Part shown: piece after piece, positions 24,562 to 33,292 of the stretch
How the letters are laid out: each line of letters starts with the position of its first letter
How positions within the stretch are numbered: position 1 is the stretch's first letter
Source of the DNA: Thermogemmatispora carboxidivorans
GTDB lineage: Bacteria > Chloroflexota > Ktedonobacteria > Ktedonobacterales > Ktedonobacteraceae
Direction of reading: 5' to 3'
DNA length: 64,000 nt
Assembly (NCBI RefSeq): GCF_000702505.1
Contig: NZ_JNIM01000001.1
Location: 744,001-808,000, forward strand
The notes under the pieces: generated by a model
Told to the model about the DNA's origin: nothing
The model's input: the letters and a program-made list of their open reading frames with translations, nothing else
The model's database searches: none
Made by a program: the position numbers and the translations under genes

Positions 24562-26361
24562 GTGGTCTATGCGCTGGTAGCGCTCGACACCGATCGTATC
24601 AAAAACTACGTCTTCAGCACCGATCGCCTGAGAGAGATCCGGGGTGCCAGCTCCATCCTCGACCGACTCAACCGTGAGGTTATGGGGGCCATCGCCAGGG
24701 ATCTCGATCCCAACGCGCGAGTGATCTATGCTAATGGCGGCTCGGGCCTCTTCTTGCTGGCAGAGGAGAAAGCCGAAGAGTTCGTGAGACGAATCCAGGC
24801 CAGGTACCGCGAAGAAACCCAGGGTGGGGCTACTATCACGGGCGCTGTGCAACGGCTGCCGGCGGAGCTGGCTGGGCATGATCTCCGGCAGGCTGATCTG
24901 CACCAGCAGCTTGATCTGCTGCGCTACGAGCTGCGCCGCGCCAAGGAGTGCCCACCCGCCATCGTGGCCCGGCCATCCCATCCACTGCTCCGGCTCTGCG
25001 ACTCCTGCGGCCTTGAATATGCTGCTGGGCAAAGTCCCTGGAGAGAGCCGCGGGAAGAAGAGCAGCGTTACTGCCCTGTCTGCCTTCAGAAGAGAAGAGA
25101 GGATGCCCAGATCAAGAAAAGTATCGAGAGCATGGCGGCCAGACCCCAGGAAGTGAGGCCGGGCTCTGGCGAGGAGGAGAAGCGAGCGGTACTCTGGGCC
25201 AACCTGATTCATCGATTAAATAGAATAGCGCCTGATTACTTTCTGGAAGATGGCAAGCCAATCGTACCCAAGCGCCCGCGTGATATCGATACCTTGCGCG
25301 CCGTTGCCGGCAGCGGTCGAGATAGTGTCAGAGATTATCTTGCTCTGATCTACGCCGATGGCAACGGGATGGGCAGCAGGATTGAAAAGCTCTCGACCCT
25401 CAAACAAATCGAAGAATTCGCCAGCGATATCGACGATGCCATCTGCGAGGCCCTGGCGAGCGCGGTCGCCGAACACCTCAAGCCGGTCCCTGTGAAGGGC
25501 CTGTTGGATGAGGAGGACAACGAGGAGGAGAATGATCAGGCAAGACAAGAAGCTCAGCCACAGGGCGACTATTTCTTCCCCTTTGATGTGCTCTTGCTTG
25601 GCGGCGACGACCTGATGCTGCTGACCAGCGGTGATCGTGCCCTTAGCGTGGCCCTGGAGGTGGCCCGTGTCTTCCGTGAAAAGGCAGGTAAGCAGCAGGG
25701 CACACTCTCAGTGGGGGTAGTTTTTGCCCCGTTGAAGTATCCTTTCGGCCTGATGCACGATCTGGCGGAGAATGCGCTCAGGTTCGCTAAGAAGCAGGCC
25801 CGGATGGACCAGTGGCGTGACGCCGGAGATGGCGACGACACACGCGTCAATTTCCTGGTTGTAGCTGGTGCTGGCACTCACGAATTTGACTATCTCTACA
25901 AGACCGTCTACTGCAAGCGTGAGGCCGACACTGAATTCCGTGCCACGCTGCGCCCCTATCGGCTCCCCGTGCTGGAGAATCTGCTACAAGCCATTCGCGA
26001 GGCGAAGCGCCTGGGTTTTCCGCGCTCCAAGTTGCATCAGCTACGCGAGGCCGTGCTCAAAATGAACCGGACCAGCACCGTTCTCGATGCCCTGGCGGCC
26101 TTGCAGGGCTGCCGCGACAGAGAGCGTGAGTTTCTGCTGAGATGGCTCTATGAGTTCAGTCAGCGCTATCTCCTTTCGGGGAACCAGTCAGAGACGAACT
26201 CTGGCAATATCCAGGGTTTCCCACATGTCATTTTCCCCTGGTCGCGGCTTCAAGACCAGGGTCAGTCGGGGCGAGAGATCTACCTGACGCCGCTGCTCGA
26301 CCTGGTCGAACTCTACGATTTTGTGGCAGCAGAGGAGGGCGAGCGTGAAAGCGAGGACTGA
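24562..26361 (+). CDS. cas10: Cas10, type III CRISPR large subunit without HD domain, cyclase intact
   Basis: A 599-residue signature subunit. It starts directly with the Palm1 domain (MVYALVALDTDRIKNYVF), so the N-terminal HD nuclease is absent, as is usual for subtype III-D. Palm1 has NGGSGLF where an active palm would carry GGDD. A zinc ribbon follows (CDSC near residue 147, CPVC near 171). Palm2 has LIYADGNGMGSR (metal Asp near 265) and LLLGGDDLMLL (GGDD near 347-350), so cyclic oligoadenylate synthesis should be possible. The GTG start has AGAAGGAGG about 9 bases upstream. Its 3' end overlaps the next RAMP gene by 17 bases. Confidence 0.93.
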   Translation: MVYALVALDTDRIKNYVFSTDRLREIRGASSILDRLNREVMGAIARDLDPNARVIYANGGSGLFLLAEEKAEEFVRRIQARYREETQGGATITGAVQRLPAELAGHDLRQADLHQQLDLLRYELRRAKECPPAIVARPSHPLLRLCDSCGLEYAAGQSPWREPREEEQRYCPVCLQKRREDAQIKKSIESMAARPQEVRPGSGEEEKRAVLWANLIHRLNRIAPDYFLEDGKPIVPKRPRDIDTLRAVAGSGRDSVRDYLALIYADGNGMGSRIEKLSTLKQIEEFASDIDDAICEALASAVAEHLKPVPVKGLLDEEDNEEENDQARQEAQPQGDYFFPFDVLLLGGDDLMLLTSGDRALSVALEVARVFREKAGKQQGTLSVGVVFAPLKYPFGLMHDLAENALRFAKKQARMDQWRDAGDGDDTRVNFLVVAGAGTHEFDYLYKTVYCKREADTEFRATLRPYRLPVLENLLQAIREAKRLGFPRSKLHQLREAVLKMNRTSTVLDALAALQGCRDREREFLLRWLYEFSQRYLLSGNQSETNSGNIQGFPHVIFPWSRLQDQGQSGREIYLTPLLDLVELYDFVAAEEGERESED

Positions 26362-27133
26362 CCGTCTGTCGATCGATTACAGACTAACCTTCCTTACCCC
26401 TTTCCACTTCGGGACCGGCTTCCGTCAGGGGTTGGTCGATCGCACGGTCGCGCGCGATCGGCAGGGCTGGCTCTACGTGCCCGGCGCCACCTTCAAAGGG
26501 GTCGTCCGTGAATACTGTGAACGGCTGGCCCGCACTTATGAGGAGCTGGCTGAAATGTACCATCTCATGGCTACCCCGCACGATGATGAGCTGGCCCTGC
26601 GCGGCCTCGGGTCACGTGTCAGCATGATCACACGTATCTTCGGCTCGCAGATGCTGCCCGGAACGCTCTTCTTCGACAACGCTCGCCTCTCGGCAGCCTC
26701 AGAGGCGGCTTCGACTACAGGGACAGCATCCACGGCGGAAGGACGGCAAGAAGCTCCCGAAGCCCTGATAACTCCCTATACGCAGGTACGCCTGCGGCGC
26801 CTCACGCGCACGGCGGTCCCTGGTGCCCTCTATACCAGCGAGTTTGGGCGGCGCCATCTAACTTTCTCCGGGACCATTCGCGGCTGGCTAACCTGCCTGC
26901 CTCTTGATGAGGAGCCGCGTAGCCCGACGTACTCGCTGCTGCTCTTGCTCGCGGGCCTGCACCTGGTCGAGCAGCTCGGAGCCAACAAGTCAACGGGAAA
27001 GGGGCGTTGTCGCTGCGACGTGCTGCGACTGGAAATCAACGGTGAGGAGTATTCTCCCGAAGAATGGCGCGGCTGGCTGGCGCGTCTCGACGAGCTGATG
27101 TACTATTCGACGGCGCAGGAGGATGAAGAATGA
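26345..27133 (+). CDS. Cas7-like RAMP protein (Csm3-type)
   Basis: A 262-residue RAMP-fold backbone protein. It starts at a GTG inside the cas10 end. The N-terminal segment LTFLTPFHFGTGFRQG is followed by an Asp-containing loop (VDRTVARDRQG), the place of the target-RNA cleaving Asp in Csm3, then YVPGATFKGVVREYCE. A glycine-rich loop, ANKSTGKGRCRCDVL, lies near the C terminus. It overlaps csx10 by ATGA. Confidence 0.85.
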   Translation: MKARTDRLSIDYRLTFLTPFHFGTGFRQGLVDRTVARDRQGWLYVPGATFKGVVREYCERLARTYEELAEMYHLMATPHDDELALRGLGSRVSMITRIFGSQMLPGTLFFDNARLSAASEAASTTGTASTAEGRQEAPEALITPYTQVRLRRLTRTAVPGALYTSEFGRRHLTFSGTIRGWLTCLPLDEEPRSPTYSLLLLLAGLHLVEQLGANKSTGKGRCRCDVLRLEINGEEYSPEEWRGWLARLDELMYYSTAQEDEE

Positions 27134-28419
27134 AAGCTTTCGCCCTGCTGCTGCAAGCCCGCGCACCGCTGGCCATTCGCGCTGATCATGCCCCCTCTGG
27201 CTTTGGGTGCCTGGACTACCTGCCTGGCACCAGTCTGGCCGGTAGCCTGGCTGGTCTGCACCGTCTGCTCTATCCGACCCAGCGTGACGAATTCAGTCGC
27301 CTCTTTCTCAGCGGGCGCGTACAATTTCCTGACCTGTTGCTCGCTCCTCTGGTCTCGCATGGGGAGAAGAAAAATAAGGCTCAGCAAGAGATAGCCCTCA
27401 GCCCTGTCCATCCGCTGCCGCGCACGGCCCAAAGCTGCAAGCGCCACCCAGGCTTTAAGAGCGCTAGCGGTCAGGAAGCGGACGAGAACGGGCACGGCGT
27501 GCGTGATACGCTCTTTGCCTGGGCCGCCTTTGCTCTGCAGCCCAGCGACGAGCCGCAAGCGATCAAGGCGCTTAAAAACCTGCACTCCTGTCCCATTGAG
27601 GAGTGCAGTGCCTCGATGCAGAGCATTACCGGTTGTTATGCGCGACACAACGGGACCTTTCATCTGGCCGATTATCGTGGACGACGACACCTACAAACTC
27701 ATACCGGTATCGACCGCTTGCGAGGAACTGTACAGGAAGAGATCCTTTACAACCGCGAGGTTCTGGACGAGGGAACCTGCTTCTGGGGACTGGTGAAAGC
27801 CTCCGACGAAGAGGCCCCTTTGCTCCAGCGCTTTATCGAGGAGGCAGGCCATTCGGGTCTGGTGCGCATTGGAACGGGGCGCACACGCGGCCTCGGCGCA
27901 GTTGAGCTGACGCTGACTCCTCTGCAAGATGCAGCGACCTCTTTGGCTCGTTTCCGTGAGCGCCTGCTGACCTTCGATCGCAGACTGAAGGATTACCTGG
28001 CCAGTCATGAGCTATGCAACGACCAGAAGCCTTTCTACTTTGCCCTTACGCTCTATTCGCCGACCATCCTCTGCGATGAGTTCCTGCGCTATCGCGGGCG
28101 CATCGATGAGACCGCTCTGGCGGAGCTGCTCGGCCCGCCTTTCACCAGCGATGATCTGCGCTGTCTGCACACGGCGGCAGCGCTGCGTCGGGTAACCGGC
28201 TGGAACGACCTATGGGGGCTACCGCGTCCGGCGGAGTACGCCATTGAACGCGGCTCGGTCTTCCTCTTCGCTTACTGGGAGCGCAGCGGCGCTGGCCTTG
28301 ATCGGCTGATTGAAGCCCTCTTCCGCCTGGAAGAGGAGGGCATCGGTCGCCGTCGCAACGAGGGTTTCGGTCGGGTGTGCGTGTCTGATCCTTTCCATTT
28401 TGAGGTGTTGTGGTCATGA
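27130..28419 (+). CDS. csx10: Csx10-like protein (Cas5-group RAMP of subtype III-D)
   Basis: A 429-residue RAMP protein. MKAFALLLQARAPLAIRAD, then LDYLPGTSLAGSLAGLH near residue 40, and LVRIGTGRTRGLGAVELTL near residues 240-258 match the Csx10 pattern. In the family it replaces Cas5/Csm4 and caps the 5' handle of crRNA. Csx10 is the marker that separates subtype III-D from III-A and III-B, so this call largely defines the locus. Overlaps both neighbours by ATGA. Confidence 0.78.
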   Translation: MKAFALLLQARAPLAIRADHAPSGFGCLDYLPGTSLAGSLAGLHRLLYPTQRDEFSRLFLSGRVQFPDLLLAPLVSHGEKKNKAQQEIALSPVHPLPRTAQSCKRHPGFKSASGQEADENGHGVRDTLFAWAAFALQPSDEPQAIKALKNLHSCPIEECSASMQSITGCYARHNGTFHLADYRGRRHLQTHTGIDRLRGTVQEEILYNREVLDEGTCFWGLVKASDEEAPLLQRFIEEAGHSGLVRIGTGRTRGLGAVELTLTPLQDAATSLARFRERLLTFDRRLKDYLASHELCNDQKPFYFALTLYSPTILCDEFLRYRGRIDETALAELLGPPFTSDDLRCLHTAAALRRVTGWNDLWGLPRPAEYAIERGSVFLFAYWERSGAGLDRLIEALFRLEEEGIGRRRNEGFGRVCVSDPFHFEVLWS

Positions 28420-28925
28420 GCACAAAGGTCAAGGCGATCCCTGAGATTCAGATTGTGATTGCCGTGAGCAAGGAAGCAGATAGACCGGACTTCTATGAGC
28501 TGGCCGAGCGTCTTGGATACCATGCGGCGGTCGCTTTGAAAAAGGAACACCGCTCGCAGATGACTGGGCTGGAGGCTATCGTCAATGGAACGCTCAAGCG
28601 CAGCGATGTCCTGGACTATGTCAAGAAGCAAATCGCCCGTTTTGACTATTGGTGCTTGCCTCTCAAGGACGATAAGGCTGATCCTCAAACAGGTTTCGGC
28701 GAGCGTTTGCTGCGCGTTCTGGAGCAGGATCTGGCCGCGCGTACTGATAAAGTCTGCCAGGAGCTGGGCATCGGCGAGAAAACTGAGGAGGACCGCCAAC
28801 TCCGTCGACGTGTCCATCTCTCCTTGATGCGCCAGTTTATCCGCTCGATGGTGGCCCACTATGAGTTTCGCTCTGCAATGGAGGGCCGCAAGGAGCTAAA
28901 GACCTTTACGGAGCGAAGGAGGTAG
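28416..28925 (+). CDS. uncharacterised small CRISPR-locus protein (169 aa)
   Basis: A mostly helical, charged protein starting MSTKVKAIPEIQIVIAVSKE. It has no RAMP glycine loop, cysteine pair or nuclease motif that I recognise. The C-terminal half (VHLSLMRQFIRSMVAHYEFR) is strongly helical. It is coupled to csx10 by ATGA and followed after 5 bases by another small helical gene, so it is an integral part of the effector operon. A Cas11-like or bridging role is possible but not shown. Confidence 0.75.
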   Translation: MSTKVKAIPEIQIVIAVSKEADRPDFYELAERLGYHAAVALKKEHRSQMTGLEAIVNGTLKRSDVLDYVKKQIARFDYWCLPLKDDKADPQTGFGERLLRVLEQDLAARTDKVCQELGIGEKTEEDRQLRRRVHLSLMRQFIRSMVAHYEFRSAMEGRKELKTFTERRR

Positions 28926-28930
28926 CGCCC

Positions 28931-29404
28931 ATGCTCTCAGAGGAACAGATTAACAGGATTGCCCTACTGAGCGACGAGGTGCTTTATCCAGAAGCGGTGG
29001 ACTTCATACGTCAGCTGCTGGACGAGGAGGACTGCGAGCCCCTGCCCAATAGCCAGATCAATGGCCTGCATGCCATCTCACTGGCTCTCAACTACCAGGC
29101 GCTGCGCGACTTCGTCACCCATCAGACCGAGCGTAACTGGCATCAAGATAAAAGGAATACAGAAACATTCTATAAAAAGCTAAAAGAATATATGGAGTTC
29201 ATGAAGAAAAAACGTCTGAAAAACGATTTCCATCTGCTCAGTGATCAGGGGGGGCCGCAGGCGGTGCGCACTCAGACTGAGGAGCTGATGGCGCAGTTGA
29301 TGGCCGAATTCATCCAGCATCTGGCAGCAGAAAACAGTCGCTTGCTAGGGGAGCAAGCGCAGAAGAGAAAGAAGAAAGAAGAATTCTCCAGGAGAGAGCG
29401 ATAA
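28931..29404 (+). CDS. putative small subunit (Cas11/Csm2-like)
   Basis: A 157-residue helical protein with a very basic, Lys/Arg-rich tail. Length, helicity and position between csx10 and a csm3-like gene fit Csm2/Cas11, the small subunit that lines the target strand in type III complexes. Sequence evidence alone is weak. Codons around residues 75-105 (YKKLKEYMEFMKKKRLK) are AT-rich compared with neighbours. The stop overlaps the next start (ATAATGG). Confidence 0.55.
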   Translation: MLSEEQINRIALLSDEVLYPEAVDFIRQLLDEEDCEPLPNSQINGLHAISLALNYQALRDFVTHQTERNWHQDKRNTETFYKKLKEYMEFMKKKRLKNDFHLLSDQGGPQAVRTQTEELMAQLMAEFIQHLAAENSRLLGEQAQKRKKKEEFSRRER

Positions 29405-30354
29405 TGGCAGTTGATCAGAAGCTCTATGAGAATGATCCCGTACGCCGGCTGCGCCTGCGCAACCGCTATCTCTTCAAAGGGCGGCTTGTCATGGAGACGG
29501 CGCTCCACATCGGCGGTGGCAAGCTCACCCTGAGCAGCAGCAGAAGCCCGATTGTCCTGACGGCCGAGAACATCCCTTTCATTCCGGGTTCGAGCTTTAA
29601 AGGGGCCTTGCGCAGCACAGTTGAGAAGCTGGTGGCCGCTCTCGCCGATCTTTCTCAGCCGCGCCTGCGCACCTGCGGCCTCATTGAGAGGGAACAAGAA
29701 GAGCTAGAAGAGATCCAGCGAGGGGGAGGAAGCCTTGATAACATCTGCCCGACTGCGCGCCAGCGCACCATAGCTGAGGAGAGGCGTCGGCGGGGCGAGC
29801 TGGATCTGCTCCCTATTCTAGAGCAGCTTTGTCACACCTGTCGACTCTTTGGCTCACCGTTCTCTGCTTCGCGGGTCAATGTCAACGACCTCTACATTCC
29901 CGAGGAGGAATGGAACGGCATCATTCAGCTGCGCGACGGTGTGGCCATCGAGCGCGACAGCGAGCGCGCCAAGGAGGGCCTCAAGTACGACTACGAGGTC
30001 GTGCCGGCCAGCACTGCCTTTGACCTGGAGATCACTCTGGAGAACGCCAGCAGGGAAGATCTCTGGCTGCTCAGCCTGGGACTCAGCGAGTTCGTCAACG
30101 GCTTCGGATCGATCGGCGGCAAGCGTTCGCGCGGCCTGGGGGCCTGCCGTCTGCGCGACCTGCGCGTCTACATCCTGGAACTGGAAGGCGAAGAGGACGC
30201 CGACGGTAAGAGTGGAGGGCTACGCCCCGAGGAGCGCGCCCGGCGTCTGCAGCGTTACCTGCTTGGGCGCAGTCCCGAAGAGAAATTTCACCGCGTCGAA
30301 GACGGTGAGGGCTTCCTGGCGAAGCAGATTGAGTTGCTGTTTAAGGCCAAATAG
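29404..30354 (+). CDS. Cas7-like RAMP protein (Csm3-type) lacking the usual catalytic Asp
   Basis: A 316-residue RAMP protein. LVMETALHIGGGKLTL and NIPFIPGSSFKGALRSTVE frame the loop where Csm3 carries its RNA-cleaving Asp. Here the loop reads SSSRSPIVLTAE, with no Asp. Further features are LCHTCRLFGSPFSASRVNV (a C-x2-C near residue 142) and SIGGKRSRGLGACRL, the C-terminal glycine loop. It is one of four backbone-type subunits in the operon. Confidence 0.85.
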   Translation: MAVDQKLYENDPVRRLRLRNRYLFKGRLVMETALHIGGGKLTLSSSRSPIVLTAENIPFIPGSSFKGALRSTVEKLVAALADLSQPRLRTCGLIEREQEELEEIQRGGGSLDNICPTARQRTIAEERRRRGELDLLPILEQLCHTCRLFGSPFSASRVNVNDLYIPEEEWNGIIQLRDGVAIERDSERAKEGLKYDYEVVPASTAFDLEITLENASREDLWLLSLGLSEFVNGFGSIGGKRSRGLGACRLRDLRVYILELEGEEDADGKSGGLRPEERARRLQRYLLGRSPEEKFHRVEDGEGFLAKQIELLFKAK

Positions 30355-30372
30355 CGAACGAGACGGGAGGGA

Positions 30373-31440
30373 TTGTCACCGATGCTTAAACAACTCCTCA
30401 ATGAAGCCCGCTTGCGCCTGCGCATCACCACCACCGGCCCACTGCTTGTCAAATCGGGCCTGTCTACGGTCGGCGGGCCGGACATGACGCCAGTGCTGAC
30501 CTTTCGCAACGGACGTCAGGAGCCGTTCCTGCCCGGCAGTTCGCTCAAAGGGGTCTTTCGCAGCCACGTGGAGAAGATTATTGCCAGCCTGAGACCGCGT
30601 GTGGTTTGCTATCCCTTCGCTGGCAGCGAGGGGCAGGAGGCCGATCTTGAGGAGCGCCGCCGCACCTATCGCGACTCCTGTGGCGGGCGCTTCACTAGCG
30701 AGGCCAAGGACAATGATCAGCGTCGCCACTATCTCGAAGCCCATACTGATGAGGTCTATGCATGTTCCTGCCCGGTTTGTCGCCTCTTCGGTTCAACCTG
30801 GTTTATCGGGCGCCTGGCCATCGGCGATGCCTATCTCGTTTCGGCCCCTGTCCGCGAGCTGCGCGACGGTGTGGGTATCGATCGCCTGACCGGCGGCGCC
30901 GCCCACAGGGCCAAATTTGAGCTGGAGGTCATCAGCGCAGGGGTCACCTTTGAATGCGCGATTCACCTGCGGAACTTCGAGATCTGGCAGCTTGGTATGC
31001 TCTTCGTGGTTCTGCAAGACCTGGAGGATGGATTGATTCACATTGGCTCAGGGCGCTCGCGTGGCCTGGGCTGGGTCAAAGGAGCGATCAGCGAGGAGGA
31101 GCATGAGAGCTGGCCCGGCGGCTTTGTCACGGCCACCATCCGCGGCAGCGACGCGCGCGAGCCGGTCAGCGAGCTGTGGGGACTGGGGCGCTGGCTGAAT
31201 GAGAGGCCTGCTGTCAGGGAGACGGGCTTAGGTCGCTACGGGACCTGGTATGACGATCTGGTCAAGCTGCCTGCTGGCATTGAGCGACGCCCGCGCGGCA
31301 TTCGCCACCTGCGTGTCTTCACCAATGAGGCCCTGGCGCAACTCCGCGAGGAGGCCATTGGGCACTTTATTCGCCGCATCCAGGAATGGCCAGAGGAGTC
31401 AGCAGTGCTGGCTGCCCTGGCAGCAGGAGGACGCGTATGA
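30373..31440 (+). CDS. Cas7-like RAMP protein (Csm3-type)
   Basis: A 355-residue RAMP protein. The catalytic-loop equivalent reads LSTVGGPDMTPVLTF and keeps an Asp, followed by FLPGSSLKGVFRSHVEKII. CSCPVCRLFGSTWFIG near residue 130 supplies a C-x-C-x2-C cluster shared with the preceding paralogue. HIGSGRSRGLGWVKG is the C-terminal glycine loop. GGGAGG precedes the ATG. Its stop overlaps the next gene by ATGA. It probably sits in the crRNA-binding backbone and may cut target RNA. Confidence 0.87.
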   Translation: MSPMLKQLLNEARLRLRITTTGPLLVKSGLSTVGGPDMTPVLTFRNGRQEPFLPGSSLKGVFRSHVEKIIASLRPRVVCYPFAGSEGQEADLEERRRTYRDSCGGRFTSEAKDNDQRRHYLEAHTDEVYACSCPVCRLFGSTWFIGRLAIGDAYLVSAPVRELRDGVGIDRLTGGAAHRAKFELEVISAGVTFECAIHLRNFEIWQLGMLFVVLQDLEDGLIHIGSGRSRGLGWVKGAISEEEHESWPGGFVTATIRGSDAREPVSELWGLGRWLNERPAVRETGLGRYGTWYDDLVKLPAGIERRPRGIRHLRVFTNEALAQLREEAIGHFIRRIQEWPEESAVLAALAAGGRV

Positions 31441-32105
31441 GCAAAACAGCATCTCCTGCATGTGACGCGCAGTCTGGTGAGGTTGTCTCCAGCGCATCTG
31501 TGACGCGCGCTGTCCTTGAACAGCTTGTGAAGCCTTTTCCTTCAGGGGCCTTCTTTCTCGGCGAGCATTTACCCAGCAGGGTTGTGGATGATAACCGGCA
31601 AATGCGGCGCCTGCTGGTGCGCTTCGCCCGGCTGAGCGAAGTGCAACAAATGGCGCAGGACCCTCTGCCGTGGACTGCTTATAGCTGGGGACGGGTCTTC
31701 TGCGAAGAGGGGGAATTGCGCTGGGATGGCAGCGAGGGAGAGCTGCGCGTGGTCTACCTGGGACAGGCGCACTTGCTGGCCGAACATCTGCGGGCCAGCT
31801 CGCGCCCGGTGGAAGGTCTCAAGCGTCGCTCGACGCAATACTATCTTTTCGGAGAGCGCCCCCGTCGCGTGAAGCCGCAAGAGGTAGGAGTAGCACCTGA
31901 AGAGGAGCCGCGCCTCTTTCTCACCACGCGCATTCCTCGGCCCTTGTTCTATCCTGTCGAGCTGCTGTCGACGACGAAGCGAGTAACGCTGAAAATCTAC
32001 TGCTACTGCGATCCTGCAGATGGGGCGACGGTCTACTTTCGCTTTGCTGGCCTGGAACTGGAAGCCGAGCCAGTGCCCACAAAGACCAGAGGAGGTCGCT
32101 CATGA
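31437..32105 (+). CDS. Csx19-like protein of subtype III-D
   Basis: A 222-residue protein without RAMP loops or nuclease motifs. The segment AYSWGRVFCEEGELRWDG and a later RRSTQYYLFGERPRR resemble the Csx19 (TIGR03984) family that accompanies Csx10 in III-D loci. The match is from memory and not secure. It is coupled to both neighbours by ATGA overlaps. Function of the family is unknown to me. Confidence 0.5.
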   Translation: MSKTASPACDAQSGEVVSSASVTRAVLEQLVKPFPSGAFFLGEHLPSRVVDDNRQMRRLLVRFARLSEVQQMAQDPLPWTAYSWGRVFCEEGELRWDGSEGELRVVYLGQAHLLAEHLRASSRPVEGLKRRSTQYYLFGERPRRVKPQEVGVAPEEEPRLFLTTRIPRPLFYPVELLSTTKRVTLKIYCYCDPADGATVYFRFAGLELEAEPVPTKTRGGRS

Positions 32106-33274
32106 ACCCGTATGATTTCGCGCGCATTGATTGGAGCCGTCCCCCGGAGCGGCGTAAGCCCGTCTGGCATCACCGCCTCTTTGGCGTGGGCCTGCCACGC
32201 CTCTACAGCGGCAGGCTGGAGCTGCGCCTGACGGCACGTACTCCCATTTTTATCCCGGCCTACTCGCTGGCGGCTGCCGGCAAAGCGATCAGAGATCCGC
32301 GTAAGCCAGAACCTTTTATCCAGGATGGAGCTGGCCACTATATCATTCCCGGCACCTCGCTCAAGGGCCTGCTGCGCAGCCTGGTCGAAACCCTGGGCAA
32401 CGGCTGCCTGACGCTCTTCGATGGTAACTATGAGCAGGAAAAAACAGGCGAGCGGGGTCGCTATAAGGCGGTGTATAAGGATAAAGTCAAGCCTGAATTC
32501 TTGCACTGCCAGGACGATACCCATCTGTGCATCGCCTGCCGGATCTTTGGCTCGCTCAAAGAGCACAAGCGGGAAAGCATCTTCATGGGCAAAGTGAATA
32601 TCGGCGATGCCCAGGTCGACCCGGAAACGGTGGCTCTCTACGGGCCAATGTATACCAAGCCCCTGGTTGAGCCGAAGCCGCATCATCGCGCCTTCTATCT
32701 CGACGAGCAAGAGCGCTACATCGCCGGGCGTAAGTTCTACTTCCACCATGATCCTACCAGGAAGCCTTTGCAGGCGGGCGACTATGTCTACTTCACGCGC
32801 GCGCAGCCGGCCAACCGCTACATTCACCCGCTGGGCAACGACACCGTCTTTTACGCCCGCCTCGACTTTACCAATCTGGAGCGTGATGAGCTGGGTGCGC
32901 TGCTGCTGGCCATTGTGCTCGAAGAGGGCATGTGTCACAAGATCGGCTACGCCAAGCCGCTGGGCCTTGGCTCGATTGCTCTGGAGCCGCTGCGTCTGGA
33001 GTTGATCGACTATGCACGGCGCTACAGTTTCAGTGCGCGTGGTCAGGACGGCAGAGAGCAACTGCAGGGCGAGGCCCTGGCGCAGTTTATCGACGAGCTG
33101 GTAGAAGAGTTCAAACGCGAGCACTTGCAGCGGCTGGCGATGGAGGATCTGCGCCGTATCTGGCGCTGGCCGCCCGATCCCAATGTCAAATACTACTATC
33201 CTGACAAAGCTGGGTGGTTCGATCAGCCCGAGAATGCCCGCAAGCGCATCGCTGAGACGCGCGATTCTGCCTAG
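32102..33274 (+). CDS. Cas7-like RAMP protein, long form
   Basis: A 390-residue RAMP protein ending the backbone set. It has LRLTARTPIFIPAYSLAAAG, then YIIPGTSLKGLLRSLVETLG, and a cysteine group CQDDTHLCIACRIFGSLKE near residues 137-155. EEGMCHKIGYAKPLGLGSI is the C-terminal glycine loop. It resembles the long Csm3-like protein often found at the end of III-D operons. The loop before the PGTSLKG block (KAIRDPRKPEPF) contains an Asp. The TIR-SAVED gene starts 18 bases downstream. Confidence 0.83.
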   Translation: MNPYDFARIDWSRPPERRKPVWHHRLFGVGLPRLYSGRLELRLTARTPIFIPAYSLAAAGKAIRDPRKPEPFIQDGAGHYIIPGTSLKGLLRSLVETLGNGCLTLFDGNYEQEKTGERGRYKAVYKDKVKPEFLHCQDDTHLCIACRIFGSLKEHKRESIFMGKVNIGDAQVDPETVALYGPMYTKPLVEPKPHHRAFYLDEQERYIAGRKFYFHHDPTRKPLQAGDYVYFTRAQPANRYIHPLGNDTVFYARLDFTNLERDELGALLLAIVLEEGMCHKIGYAKPLGLGSIALEPLRLELIDYARRYSFSARGQDGREQLQGEALAQFIDELVEEFKREHLQRLAMEDLRRIWRWPPDPNVKYYYPDKAGWFDQPENARKRIAETRDSA

Positions 33275-33292
33275 TAGAAAGGGGATCTTCGT

